A DNA stretch of 64,000 bases from an uncultured Bacteroidota bacterium (lineage in GTDB: Bacteria; Bacteroidota; Bacteroidia; Chitinophagales; Chitinophagaceae): assembly GCA_903865435.1 (NCBI GenBank), contig CAIPJS010000064.1, forward strand, positions 1 through 64,000, given 5' to 3'. The notes under the pieces were generated by a model. It saw nothing but the letters and a program-made list of their open reading frames with translations. It had not been told where the DNA came from and searched no databases. Made by a program: the position numbers and the translations under genes. This document shows, piece by piece, positions 27,452 through 35,164 of this stretch (position 1 is the first letter of the stretch; the number at the start of each line of letters is the position of its first letter).

Positions 27452-28507
27452 TTATTTTATTTTTTCTATCAAAAGCGCATTCAATAAAGGATCTACCCTT
27501 TCTGCCATTATTGGAATTAGTTCTACTTTGGGTAAGGTTTGATTTTTTGCATTTTTTTCATACCACTTGTCATAGTATTTTAATAAAATAGCAAAAGCCT
27601 CTTTAAACTGGCCCTCCAAAATATAATTGATTGCATTTTTTGTTTCTAGACCACCCAATCTTTTTTCAATTCTTTGTGTAGCCTCCATCAAGCTTTCTTT
27701 ATCAAACTTCCCATACCCTTCTAGTATGAAACTAAGCCTTTCTTCAAATGGGATGGTTAAAAAATAACAAGTACTATTTCTTATCAAATGAAATAAGGTT
27801 GTGGGAATCATTACAGTACCAATTCTTTGGCTTTCGTCCTCTATCCAAATGGATTCGTTATTATGATGTTGCTCAAATAAATCCTCCGCTAAAATATTTT
27901 CAAACATTTCTTGTGAAGGTTGTATGGCTTGTCCAATAGCACCAAAGGCCGATCCTTTATGATGTGCGATACCTTCTAAATCTATTACCTTATGTTTTCT
28001 ATTTTTTAATTCTTGTAAAATTTCAGTTTTACCTGAGCCGGTATAGCCACCCAACACTTTTAAACGATAAGGCAAATTAAATTGTGCCAATACCCAATTG
28101 CGATAAGCTTTATAACCTCCAGTGAGTTGTATTACTTTATAACCATACAGGTCTAATAACCAAGCTACTGCTGCACTGCGCATGCCGCCCCTCCAACAAT
28201 GAATATAAATAGTGGGTTTGTAAATAAGATTATTTTTTTGTTTTTCATGAATCCAAGCTTCAACTGTTTCAATCATGCCTAGCATCTTATTTCCAAATAG
28301 CGGCAAACCAGCTTTGATAGCGTCTTCCCTGCTTTGTTTTTTATAAGTGGTTCCAATAAGTGCACGCTCTTCATTGTTAAATAAGGGCAGATTGTAGGCA
28401 TGTGGAATGTGTGCATGTTCAAATTCGCCCGGACTTCTCACATCAATTACAATTGCATGGGACACTTGAGCTATAAATTCATCGATACTAATTTTTTGAA
28501 CGGCCAT
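27452..28507 (-). CDS. mnmH: tRNA 2-selenouridine synthase
   Basis: MnmH (SelU/YbbB) converts 2-thiouridine at the tRNA wobble position to 2-selenouridine through a geranylated intermediate, using selenophosphate. The 351-residue protein has a rhodanese domain (about 1-135) with the essential Cys104 in YIHCWRGGMRS, then a P-loop domain starting GGYTGSGKTEI (near 157-167). All key residues are present. The glycosyltransferase gene ends 2 bp upstream on the same strand, so they are likely cotranscribed. No selD (selenophosphate synthase) is in the window. Confidence 0.93.
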   Translation of the reverse strand: MAVQKISIDEFIAQVSHAIVIDVRSPGEFEHAHIPHAYNLPLFNNEERALIGTTYKKQSREDAIKAGLPLFGNKMLGMIETVEAWIHEKQKNNLIYKPTIYIHCWRGGMRSAAVAWLLDLYGYKVIQLTGGYKAYRNWVLAQFNLPYRLKVLGGYTGSGKTEILQELKNRKHKVIDLEGIAHHKGSAFGAIGQAIQPSQEMFENILAEDLFEQHHNNESIWIEDESQRIGTVMIPTTLFHLIRNSTCYFLTIPFEERLSFILEGYGKFDKESLMEATQRIEKRLGGLETKNAINYILEGQFKEAFAILLKYYDKWYEKNAKNQTLPKVELIPIMAERVDPLLNALLIEKIK

Positions 28508-28509
28508 TG

Positions 28510-29607
28510 TTAATTGGTTAATTGTTGAATTGCTTTTTCAAGGGCATCTATAGAAAAATCAGAGAAAGGGGGTTGCTCAAAATTAAAATTACTTGCTTTT
28601 TTTAAAGCAATGCTTAAATTAAAATTTTCTTGCGCATAACAAAGCGCCCAATTTTTTTCTTGCCATAACAAACCTAAATACACTTGTTCTGTTTGACCGG
28701 GAGTTGGAATAAAAATTAATTTTTTCTTAAATGGAATCAATTCCATCAAAGTAGTATACCCTCCTCTGCAAATTATATATTCGGCGCGTTGTATTTCACT
28801 TACCAATGCTGCCGCTTCCAAATGAGGATACAAGATGGCATTGTTGTTTTTTTGAAAAGCTGCTTTATTATTGGGTGTTCCTGCGGTTAAGACAAATTTT
28901 ATATTTTGCTCATTGCCCGCCTTCCACAATAAATTTTCTAATAAAGTTCTTTGTGGTTCAGGACCCGAGATGATGCCCAAAAAAACAGTGGAATTTTCTG
29001 ATGCAATGGATTGTATTGAATGTGGAATGTTTTTTAATCTAGACAAACAACCCATATACCATAATGGAGTGCTTGGTTTTTCTAAGGGGTTGGACAAGAC
29101 GCCTGATAAATTATTGTCTCCAGCTATATCTGGAATCCAACAAGCGGTAAAATGTTTTAGCCAAGCATATTGTATATTTTGAAAAAGTCTGGTGGCCCAT
29201 GCAAAATGCATTTGTAAATTTAATTGATGGGTGATAAAAACGCTAGGTATTTGTTGATGATAAAAACCAAATCGATTGTCAGAAATAACAAAATCAAATT
29301 GATATTTTTTTTGTGCATTTCTTAACCACTTATGTTCATAAACGATGCTATAGATGATTTTCGGTATTTGAAGCAATAAAACAATGGGCAGTACAAAACC
29401 CCAATGGGCGTATTTTATTCGATAACCTCTTAATTTTAAAAAATGTGCATTTGGAAAGGCTTCTTTTAAAATAGCTTCTTGATAGCCTTCAGTAGCAATG
29501 TATACCTCATAGCCCAGTGTTTGCAGGGATTGGATAAGACTAATGCAGCGCGTAGCATGTCCCAACCCCCAATCAATAGGGGATATACAAATAGAAGGCT
29601 TTTTCAT
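28510..29607 (-). CDS. Glycosyltransferase of the MurG/UGT (GT-B) type
   Basis: A 365-residue protein with the GT-B fold. The N-terminus SPIDWGLGHATRCISLIQSL (near 8-27) is the acceptor-domain glycine-rich loop, and the C-terminal domain has ICRGGYTTLMELIPFKKKLIFIPTPGQTEQ split across the nucleotide-sugar site (near 283-312). This type in Bacteroidota is annotated as a GT28-like or conserved hypothetical glycosyltransferase; donor and acceptor are unknown. It is 2 bp upstream of mnmH, but no functional tie is evident. Confidence 0.78.
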   Translation of the reverse strand: MKKPSICISPIDWGLGHATRCISLIQSLQTLGYEVYIATEGYQEAILKEAFPNAHFLKLRGYRIKYAHWGFVLPIVLLLQIPKIIYSIVYEHKWLRNAQKKYQFDFVISDNRFGFYHQQIPSVFITHQLNLQMHFAWATRLFQNIQYAWLKHFTACWIPDIAGDNNLSGVLSNPLEKPSTPLWYMGCLSRLKNIPHSIQSIASENSTVFLGIISGPEPQRTLLENLLWKAGNEQNIKFVLTAGTPNNKAAFQKNNNAILYPHLEAAALVSEIQRAEYIICRGGYTTLMELIPFKKKLIFIPTPGQTEQVYLGLLWQEKNWALCYAQENFNLSIALKKASNFNFEQPPFSDFSIDALEKAIQQLTN

Positions 29608-29671
29608 AAACCATAAATTTAGTCAATATTGTAGCAGCTACCTTATTGATCAACTGAAAAAAGCCTATCGA

Positions 29672-30193
29672 TTATTTTTCTAAACTTAGAATGACCCCAT
29701 TGATACAATAGCGCAAGCCTGTCGGAGGAGGACCATCTTCAAAAACATGTCCTAAATGGGCTTTGCATTTTCCGCATTCCACTTCGGTACGCGTCATGCC
29801 ATGGCTATGGTCGGGGATGTAGATAATGGAACTTTTGGTAATGGGTTCAAAAAAACTAGGCCAGCCGCAGCCACTTTCAAATTTGGCACTACTTTTAAAC
29901 AAGGGGTTGCCGCAAGCCGCACAATGAAAAGTACCTACTTCCTTGCTATTTTCAAATGCACTGCTAAAAGGCCTTTCTGTACCTTTTTCTCTTGCAATTT
30001 GATACACTTCGGGAGACAAGACTTGTTTCCAGGTGCTGTCGGGCAAAACCAATTTTTCCTTATTGGTAGTGGAATAGTATACATTTTTCTTATCTGACAT
30101 GCTGGTTTTTTTTAAAGTATTGCTAGGCCCTTGCGCACAAGCACCTAAACTAAGTAAGAGTAAACAACCAATGAGCTTATTTATCATTTTCAT
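29672..30193 (-). CDS. msrB: Peptide-methionine (R)-S-oxide reductase, lipoprotein form
   Basis: MsrB reduces the R isomer of methionine sulfoxide in damaged proteins. The 173-residue protein starts with a lipoprotein signal (lipobox ending LGAC, Cys19), so it works in the periplasm, attached to a membrane. Two CxxC pairs bind zinc (CAACG near 96-100, CGKCK near 142-146) and the catalytic Cys is in RYCINGV near 160-166. The stretch [10 protein letters not shown] is the family signature. It is divergent from adk. Confidence 0.95.
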   Translation of the reverse strand: MKMINKLIGCLLLLSLGACAQGPSNTLKKTSMSDKKNVYYSTTNKEKLVLPDSTWKQVLSPEVYQIAREKGTERPFSSAFENSKEVGTFHCAACGNPLFKSSAKFESGCGWPSFFEPITKSSIIYIPDHSHGMTRTEVECGKCKAHLGHVFEDGPPPTGLRYCINGVILSLEK

Positions 30194-30312
30194 TCTTTTG
30201 TAAAAATACTAACAACTATTCATCTTTTTTGTTTAGATTTTTAAAAATAATTGTATTCCAGAAACATTTAAAATTTAAGCCAGTTCAGTATCTTTACCCT
30301 CAACAGAAAAAC

Positions 30313-30888
30313 ATGTTTAATTTAATCTTATTTGGCCCTCCAGGGAGTGGCAAAGGAACTCAAAGTGAACACATCATTGATGCTTTTGGACTACAACATC
30401 TTAGTACAGGAAATTTATTAAGAACAGAAATTGCCCATCAAACCGAATTAGGAATGGAAGCCAAGCGTTTGATGGATGCGGGTCAATTGGTTCCTGATGC
30501 GGTAGTGATAGGAATGGTTGGAAATTTTATAGATGCGCGTCCCGATGCCAAAGGTTTTTTGTTTGACGGATTTCCGCGTACTACTGCACAATGCATTGCC
30601 TTAGATGCATTATTAAAAGAAAAAAATAATGAGATCAATGTGGTGTTGGCTTTAGAAGTTAGTGAAGAAGAATTGGTCAAAAGATTATTGGGTCGTGGTT
30701 TAACATCAGGAAGAAGTGATGATACCAACGAAACCATTATACGCGCTAGAATACAAGAGTACCATGATAAAACAACTGCAGTAGCTACTTATTATGCAAA
30801 ATTTAATAAAGTAGTTGCGGTAACTGGAGAAGGTACAGTAGAAAGTATTTATGCCGATTTGAAAAAAGAAATTGATGCAAGAATTTAA
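30313..30888 (+). CDS. adk: Adenylate kinase
   Basis: Adk interconverts ATP plus AMP and two ADP. The ATG at 30313 gives a 191-residue protein beginning MFNLILFGPPGSGKGTQ; the open frame extends upstream to a TTG at 30229, but those codons are not family-like. The P-loop is GPPGSGKGT (8-16); the AMP site includes STGNLLR, and DGFPRT lies near residues 84-89. The LID is the short, zinc-free form (GRGLTSGRSDDTNE), usual in Bacteroidota. A box TATCTTTA lies about 20 nt before the ATG. Confidence 0.96.
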   Translation: MFNLILFGPPGSGKGTQSEHIIDAFGLQHLSTGNLLRTEIAHQTELGMEAKRLMDAGQLVPDAVVIGMVGNFIDARPDAKGFLFDGFPRTTAQCIALDALLKEKNNEINVVLALEVSEEELVKRLLGRGLTSGRSDDTNETIIRARIQEYHDKTTAVATYYAKFNKVVAVTGEGTVESIYADLKKEIDARI

Positions 30889-30920
30889 GCTGCCATCAAT
30901 ACGATTGCAACCATTTTTCT

Positions 30921-31682
30921 TTAAATATTTAAACCACCACAAGCGCTAATTACTTGACCTGTGATATAACTACTTAAATCACTTGCTAAAAATAAAGTAG
31001 TGTTGGCAATTTCTTCTGCTTTACCAAATCTTCCCAAAGGAATTTTATCTAAGAATGCTTTTCCTGCATCCCCTTCATTTAAATAATGGGTCATGTCTGT
31101 TTCTACAAATCCAGGTGCAATGGCATTGCATCTAATGTTGCGACTGCCAATTTCTAATGCAATGGATTTTGTGAAACCAATAATGCCAGCCTTGCTTGCT
31201 GCATAACTACTTTGTCCCGCATTGCCACGAATACCAATAATGGAACTCATATTAACAATGCTTCCGCTCTTTGCTTTCATCATGGGGCGTATCACCTGTT
31301 TGGTCATATTGTACACACTTTTCAAATTGGTATTGATGACATCATCCCATTGTTCTGGGGTCATGCGTAATAATAAATTATCTTTTGAAATGCCTGCATT
31401 GTTCACACAAATATCTACCGTACCAAATTGTGTCACTACATCATTTACGAAACTTTCACAAGCTGCAAAATCGGCTGCATTGGTTTTATAGGCTTTAGCT
31501 TTCACACCTAATTTTTCTATTTCAGTTACTAAACCATTCGCCTTCTCTGCACTACTATCACTTACATAAGTAAATGCAATATGACTTCCTTGCTCTGCTA
31601 ATTTTAAAGCAATCGCTGCACCAATGCCGCGTGTAGCGCCTGTTACAATAGATACTTTCCCAGTAAGTAGTTTCATATTCAT
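30921..31682 (-). CDS. fabG: 3-oxoacyl-ACP reductase
   Basis: FabG reduces 3-oxoacyl-ACP with NADPH in fatty acid elongation. The 253-residue short-chain dehydrogenase has TGATRGIG (near 13-20) for the cofactor, NNAGIS (near 92-97), and the catalytic Ser, Tyr and Lys in NMSSIIG and YAASKAG (near 145-166). An alternative ATG two codons in (31676) fits equally well. A clear promoter box lies 9 nt upstream of the first ATG. It stands apart from other fab genes, so a different SDR substrate is possible, though the sequence is a good FabG. Confidence 0.93.
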   Translation of the reverse strand: MNMKLLTGKVSIVTGATRGIGAAIALKLAEQGSHIAFTYVSDSSAEKANGLVTEIEKLGVKAKAYKTNAADFAACESFVNDVVTQFGTVDICVNNAGISKDNLLLRMTPEQWDDVINTNLKSVYNMTKQVIRPMMKAKSGSIVNMSSIIGIRGNAGQSSYAASKAGIIGFTKSIALEIGSRNIRCNAIAPGFVETDMTHYLNEGDAGKAFLDKIPLGRFGKAEEIANTTLFLASDLSSYITGQVISACGGLNI

Positions 31683-31691
31683 TTATTTATA

Positions 31692-31699
31692 CAAAGATA
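31692..31699 (-). promoter_or_regulatory. -7 box of fabG
   Basis: TATCTTTG on the minus strand matches TAnnTTTG and lies 9 nt before the ATG at 31682, predicting a leader of only a few nucleotides. Confidence 0.5.
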
Positions 31700-31709
31700 A
31701 AGACTTTGT

Positions 31710-33227
31710 TTATTTTAAGCTTTGATGAATTTTTTTAATTTCATCAAGATAGATGCGTTCATTGGACAATCTTGGTACTTTGTGCTGACCTCCTAATTTC
31801 CCTTTTTGTTTGAGCCATTCATGAAAACAGCCTTTATGTACAGCCGTAATTTGTGGCATGCCCAGTGCAATGTTTTTATGTCTTTTGGCTTCGTAATCAC
31901 TGTTAATGGCTTGTAAATTAAGATCTAATAAAGAGGTAAATTCTTTTAAATTCTTTGGATCTTCATCAAACTCTATCAACCATTCGTGTGCCCCTGTGTT
32001 TTCATCAGACATATAAATGGGGGCTGCTGTATATTCTTTAATAGACAATCCTAATTTGGAACAAGTAGCACTAATCGCTTTATCACTATTGTCTGCAATG
32101 AGTTCTTCTCCAAATGCATTGATAAATTGTTTTAAACGACCAGTTACTTTTATTCGGAAGGGAGCTAGACTAACAAATTGAATGGTGTCTCCCACTAAGT
32201 AGCGCCAAAGTCCACCATTGGTACTAATCACTATGGCATAATTTTTTCCAATTTCTACTTTGTTTAAACCATAGGTCATTGGTTTTTCTTTTCCATATTC
32301 ATCAATGGGCATGAACTCATAAAAAATACCATGTTCTAAATACAACAACATGCCTTCTTCGCCTATTCTGTCTTGCGCTGCAAAAAAACCTTCGCTGGCA
32401 TTGTATATTTCTATGTAATTGCAATTGGGTCCAATGACTTTATTGAATTGTTCTTTATAGGGCGTAAAGGAAACGCCCCCGTGTATGTACAATTCAAAAT
32501 TGGGCCAGACTTCTTTTATGTTTTGCTTTCCAGTAATTTCTAAAATTCTTTTTAATAAGACCAAGGTCCAAGTGGGCACGCCTGCAATAGAAGTGACGTC
32601 TTCTTCAATAGTGCTTTGTGCCAGGCTTTCAATTTTATTTTCCCATTCATCCATTAGTGCAATAGATAACTCTGGCGTTCTGATAAAGCCAGACCAAAAA
32701 GGAGAATTTTGTAACAACACTGCACTTAAATCGCCATACTGAATGTCTTCTTTAATGGGATGTACTTGATGACTTCCACCAATGACCAATCCTTTCCCTG
32801 TTAATAAATCACTATCAGGTAAAGCATGATAATAACTGGTTAAAACATCTTTTGATCCTTGAAAATGATTGTCTTCGATACTCTCTTTGGTGAGCGGAAT
32901 AAATTTACTTTTATCACTGGTCGTGCCACTGCTTTTTGCAAACCACTGCACTGGGGTATTCCACAAAATACCTTCTTCTTCGTTCATGATTTGTTCAATA
33001 TAGGGCTTGAGGTCTTCGTATTCGTGAATGGGTACGGTGGCTTTAAAACTGCGCACATTAAATATGTCTGCAAACTGGTACTTTAATCCAAATTGAGTGT
33101 ATTGACCATGGGTGATAAGGTCTTGCAATACTTCGCGCTGAGCCGCCATGGGTTCGTTAACCCAATTTTTAATGCGCCAATAACGCAATCGGGCCAATCT
33201 AGAGAGTGCGGGGCTAAAAATTTTCAT
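31710..33227 (-). CDS. GH3-family acyl-adenylating protein, copy 2
   Basis: A 505-residue paralogue of the GH3 protein at 9586-11127. It shares AKSSGTTSDKSKFIPLT (near residues 98-114), IYNASEGFFAAQDR (near 276-289), GLWRYLVGDTIQFV and VTGRLKQFINAFGEELI (near 336-370), the elements of an acyl-AMP-forming enzyme. Function in bacteria is not established. Unusually for this window, a perfect AGGAGG Shine-Dalgarno precedes the ATG by four nucleotides (minus strand), implying efficient classical initiation. It lies 27 bp upstream of fabG on the same strand. Confidence 0.85.
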   Translation of the reverse strand: MKIFSPALSRLARLRYWRIKNWVNEPMAAQREVLQDLITHGQYTQFGLKYQFADIFNVRSFKATVPIHEYEDLKPYIEQIMNEEEGILWNTPVQWFAKSSGTTSDKSKFIPLTKESIEDNHFQGSKDVLTSYYHALPDSDLLTGKGLVIGGSHQVHPIKEDIQYGDLSAVLLQNSPFWSGFIRTPELSIALMDEWENKIESLAQSTIEEDVTSIAGVPTWTLVLLKRILEITGKQNIKEVWPNFELYIHGGVSFTPYKEQFNKVIGPNCNYIEIYNASEGFFAAQDRIGEEGMLLYLEHGIFYEFMPIDEYGKEKPMTYGLNKVEIGKNYAIVISTNGGLWRYLVGDTIQFVSLAPFRIKVTGRLKQFINAFGEELIADNSDKAISATCSKLGLSIKEYTAAPIYMSDENTGAHEWLIEFDEDPKNLKEFTSLLDLNLQAINSDYEAKRHKNIALGMPQITAVHKGCFHEWLKQKGKLGGQHKVPRLSNERIYLDEIKKIHQSLK

Positions 33228-33293
33228 ATCCTCCTCACAATATAAGCATTACGCTTGTATAAATTAAGTAATCAATGTAGAAATTAAGGGGAC

Positions 33294-34061
33294 TTATTTT
33301 GCTTTTTGACCCATCTCAATAATCCAATCTTTGCGTTTTAATTCAAAGTTGGTGCCCAGGTACAAACGACGCACTTGATCATCTTCGGCCAACTCTTCGG
33401 CAGTGCCATGTTTAAAAATCTTTCCTTCTATTAATAAATAAGCTCGATCACAAATGGATAAGGTTTCATTTACATTGTGATCGGTAATTAAAATACCAAT
33501 GTCTTTTAATTTTAAACGAGACACAACAGATTGTATGTCTTCTACTGCAATAGGATCTACACCAGCAAAGGGTTCATCTAATAAAATAAATTTTGGATCT
33601 ACTGCTAATGCACGTGCAATTTCTGTACGACGTCGCTCTCCACCACTTAAACTATCTCCATTGTTATGACGCACTTGATGCAAATTAAATTCATCCAATA
33701 AACTTTCTAATTTATATTCTCTTTCTGCTTTAGTTAATTTTGTCATTTCTAAAACAGCCATGATGTTGTCTTCTACAGATAACTTTCTAAACACACTTGC
33801 TTCCTGTGGCAAATAACCCAAGCCCATTTGTGCACGCTTGTACATAGGAAGTTTGGTGATGTCCTCCTCATTTAAAAATACACGTCCTTCATCTGGCGCA
33901 ATCAATCCAACTACCATATAGAAGGTAGTGGTTTTGCCCGCACCATTTGGCCCAAGCAAGCCAACAATCTCTCCTTGCTTTACCGAAATACTTACTTGAT
34001 CCACTACTTTGCGGCCTTTGTATTGCTTTATTAATTTATCGGTATGTATGGCAAGTATCAA
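33294..34061 (-). CDS. lptB: LPS export ABC transporter ATP-binding protein LptB
   Basis: LptB is the ATPase of LptB2FG, which extracts LPS from the inner membrane for transport to the outer membrane. The protein has Walker [10 protein letters not shown] (near residues 34-42), signature LSGGERRR, Walker [14 protein letters not shown] and the switch His in TDHNV. I chose TTG 34061 ([17 protein letters not shown], 255 residues) because homologues start MILxxxxLxKxYKGR, and the upstream TTG 34079 lies inside a promoter box. No ATG is available before the Walker A region. It is divergent from metF. Confidence 0.94.
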   Translation of the reverse strand: MILAIHTDKLIKQYKGRKVVDQVSISVKQGEIVGLLGPNGAGKTTTFYMVVGLIAPDEGRVFLNEEDITKLPMYKRAQMGLGYLPQEASVFRKLSVEDNIMAVLEMTKLTKAEREYKLESLLDEFNLHQVRHNNGDSLSGGERRRTEIARALAVDPKFILLDEPFAGVDPIAVEDIQSVVSRLKLKDIGILITDHNVNETLSICDRAYLLIEGKIFKHGTAEELAEDDQVRRLYLGTNFELKRKDWIIEMGQKAK

Positions 34062-34076
34062 TCTATCTATTTTATA

Positions 34077-34084
34077 CAAAAATA
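34077..34084 (-). promoter_or_regulatory. -7 box of lptB
   Basis: TATTTTTG on the minus strand, an exact TAnnTTTG match, 15 nt before the TTG start at 34061. Confidence 0.45.
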
Positions 34085-34127
34085 AGGGGAAATAAGGCTT
34101 TTCGTCCTATAGCTTAATAATATTATA

Positions 34128-34135
34128 TATTTTTG
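34128..34135 (+). promoter_or_regulatory. -7 box of metF
   Basis: TATTTTTG matches TAnnTTTG. The predicted transcript starts near 34142 and carries a leader of about 60 nt. Confidence 0.45.
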
Positions 34136-34138
34136 CGC

Positions 34139-34192
34139 AATAGGGTATTGCGTTAGGTCTCTATTTAGAGACAACCCAGATCCTATTAAAGC
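34139..34192 (+). promoter_or_regulatory. Structured 5' leader of metF
   Basis: GTCTCT and AGAGAC form a perfect 6-bp hairpin with a 4-nt loop in the middle, and AATAGG (34139-34144) can pair with CCTATT further down to close an outer stem. The arrangement is compact and lies just before a methionine/folate gene, so a regulatory role is conceivable. It does not match the SAM-I or SAM-II cores I know. Confidence 0.35.
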
Positions 34193-34201
34193 AAAGTGCA
34201 T

Positions 34202-35155
34202 ATGAAGGTTATTGAACATTTAGCCAACGCAAAAGATACATTGGTATCTTTTGAAGTGTTGCCACCACTAAAAGGTAAGACCATTTCTTATATCTATGAA
34301 CATTTAGATCCCTTAATGGAATTTAAGCCTTCTTGGATTAATGTTACCTATCACCGAAGCGAAACCATGCTTCGAAAAAAAGAAGATGGTACCGAAGAAA
34401 AAGTAGATGTGAGAAAGCGTCCTGGAACGGTAGGCATCTGCGCGGCCATTATGAACCATTACAATATAGATGCAGTACCCCATATTATTTGTGGCGGATT
34501 TTCAAAAAGAGAAACAGAAGATGCATTGATAGATTTGCAATTTTTGGGCATAGATAATTTATTGGTATTAAGAGGGGATGCAGAAAAAAATCAAAAAACT
34601 TTTGTTCCCGAACCCAATGGAAATAAGCAGGCTATTGAATTGTTAGAACAAGTAGTGGGCTTGAACAATGGTGAATACTTAGACAAGGATATTATTAACG
34701 GAAGCAAAACTAATTTTTGTATGGGCGTTGCAGGGTATCCCGAAAAGCATTTTGAAGCCCCAAGTATGGAATTTGATTTAGCGCGGGCTAAAGCCAAGGT
34801 AGATGCAGGTGCTGAATACATTATGACGCAAATGTTTTTTGACAATAAAAAATATTTTGAATACGTAGACGCTTGCAGAAGTATAGGTATTACCGTGCCC
34901 ATCATACCAGGCTTAAAACCCATTACGAATAAAAAACAGTTGACCATTTTGCCAAATATTTTTTATGTAGATATACCTGTAGATTTGTCTTCGGCGATGT
35001 TAGCTGCCACCACAGATGCTGCATGTGAACAAGTAGGTACGGAATGGTTGATCCAACAAAGCAAAGAGCTGAAAGCTGCTGGTGTCCCGGTTTTACATTA
35101 TTATACTTTAGGTAAGCCACAGGTGGTAAGAGATGTTGTGGCCGCAGTATTTTAG
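34202..35155 (+). CDS. metF: Methylenetetrahydrofolate reductase
   Basis: MetF uses FADH2 to reduce methylene-tetrahydrofolate to methyl-tetrahydrofolate for methionine synthesis. The ATG at 34202 yields a 317-residue TIM-barrel protein; a GTG at 34196 is in frame but two codons earlier. Recognisable are SFEVLPPLKG (near 15-24), WINVTYHRSE (near 46-55), LRGDAEK and AGAEYIMTQMFFDN (near 203-216), and PIIPGLKPI (near 236-244). A hairpin-containing leader lies upstream. It converges on the thioredoxin-like gene with 9 bp between the stops. Confidence 0.95.
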   Translation: MKVIEHLANAKDTLVSFEVLPPLKGKTISYIYEHLDPLMEFKPSWINVTYHRSETMLRKKEDGTEEKVDVRKRPGTVGICAAIMNHYNIDAVPHIICGGFSKRETEDALIDLQFLGIDNLLVLRGDAEKNQKTFVPEPNGNKQAIELLEQVVGLNNGEYLDKDIINGSKTNFCMGVAGYPEKHFEAPSMEFDLARAKAKVDAGAEYIMTQMFFDNKKYFEYVDACRSIGITVPIIPGLKPITNKKQLTILPNIFYVDIPVDLSSAMLAATTDAACEQVGTEWLIQQSKELKAAGVPVLHYYTLGKPQVVRDVVAAVF

Positions 35156-35164
35156 GTAACTAAA

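Noticed and set aside
30229..30312. N-terminal extension of adenylate kinase
   Set aside because: The extra 28 codons start at TTG, are not family-like and cover a promoter-like box.
34139..34192. SAM riboswitch before metF
   Set aside because: The sequence lacks the SAM-I core and does not fit SAM-II; it is kept only as an unassigned folded leader.
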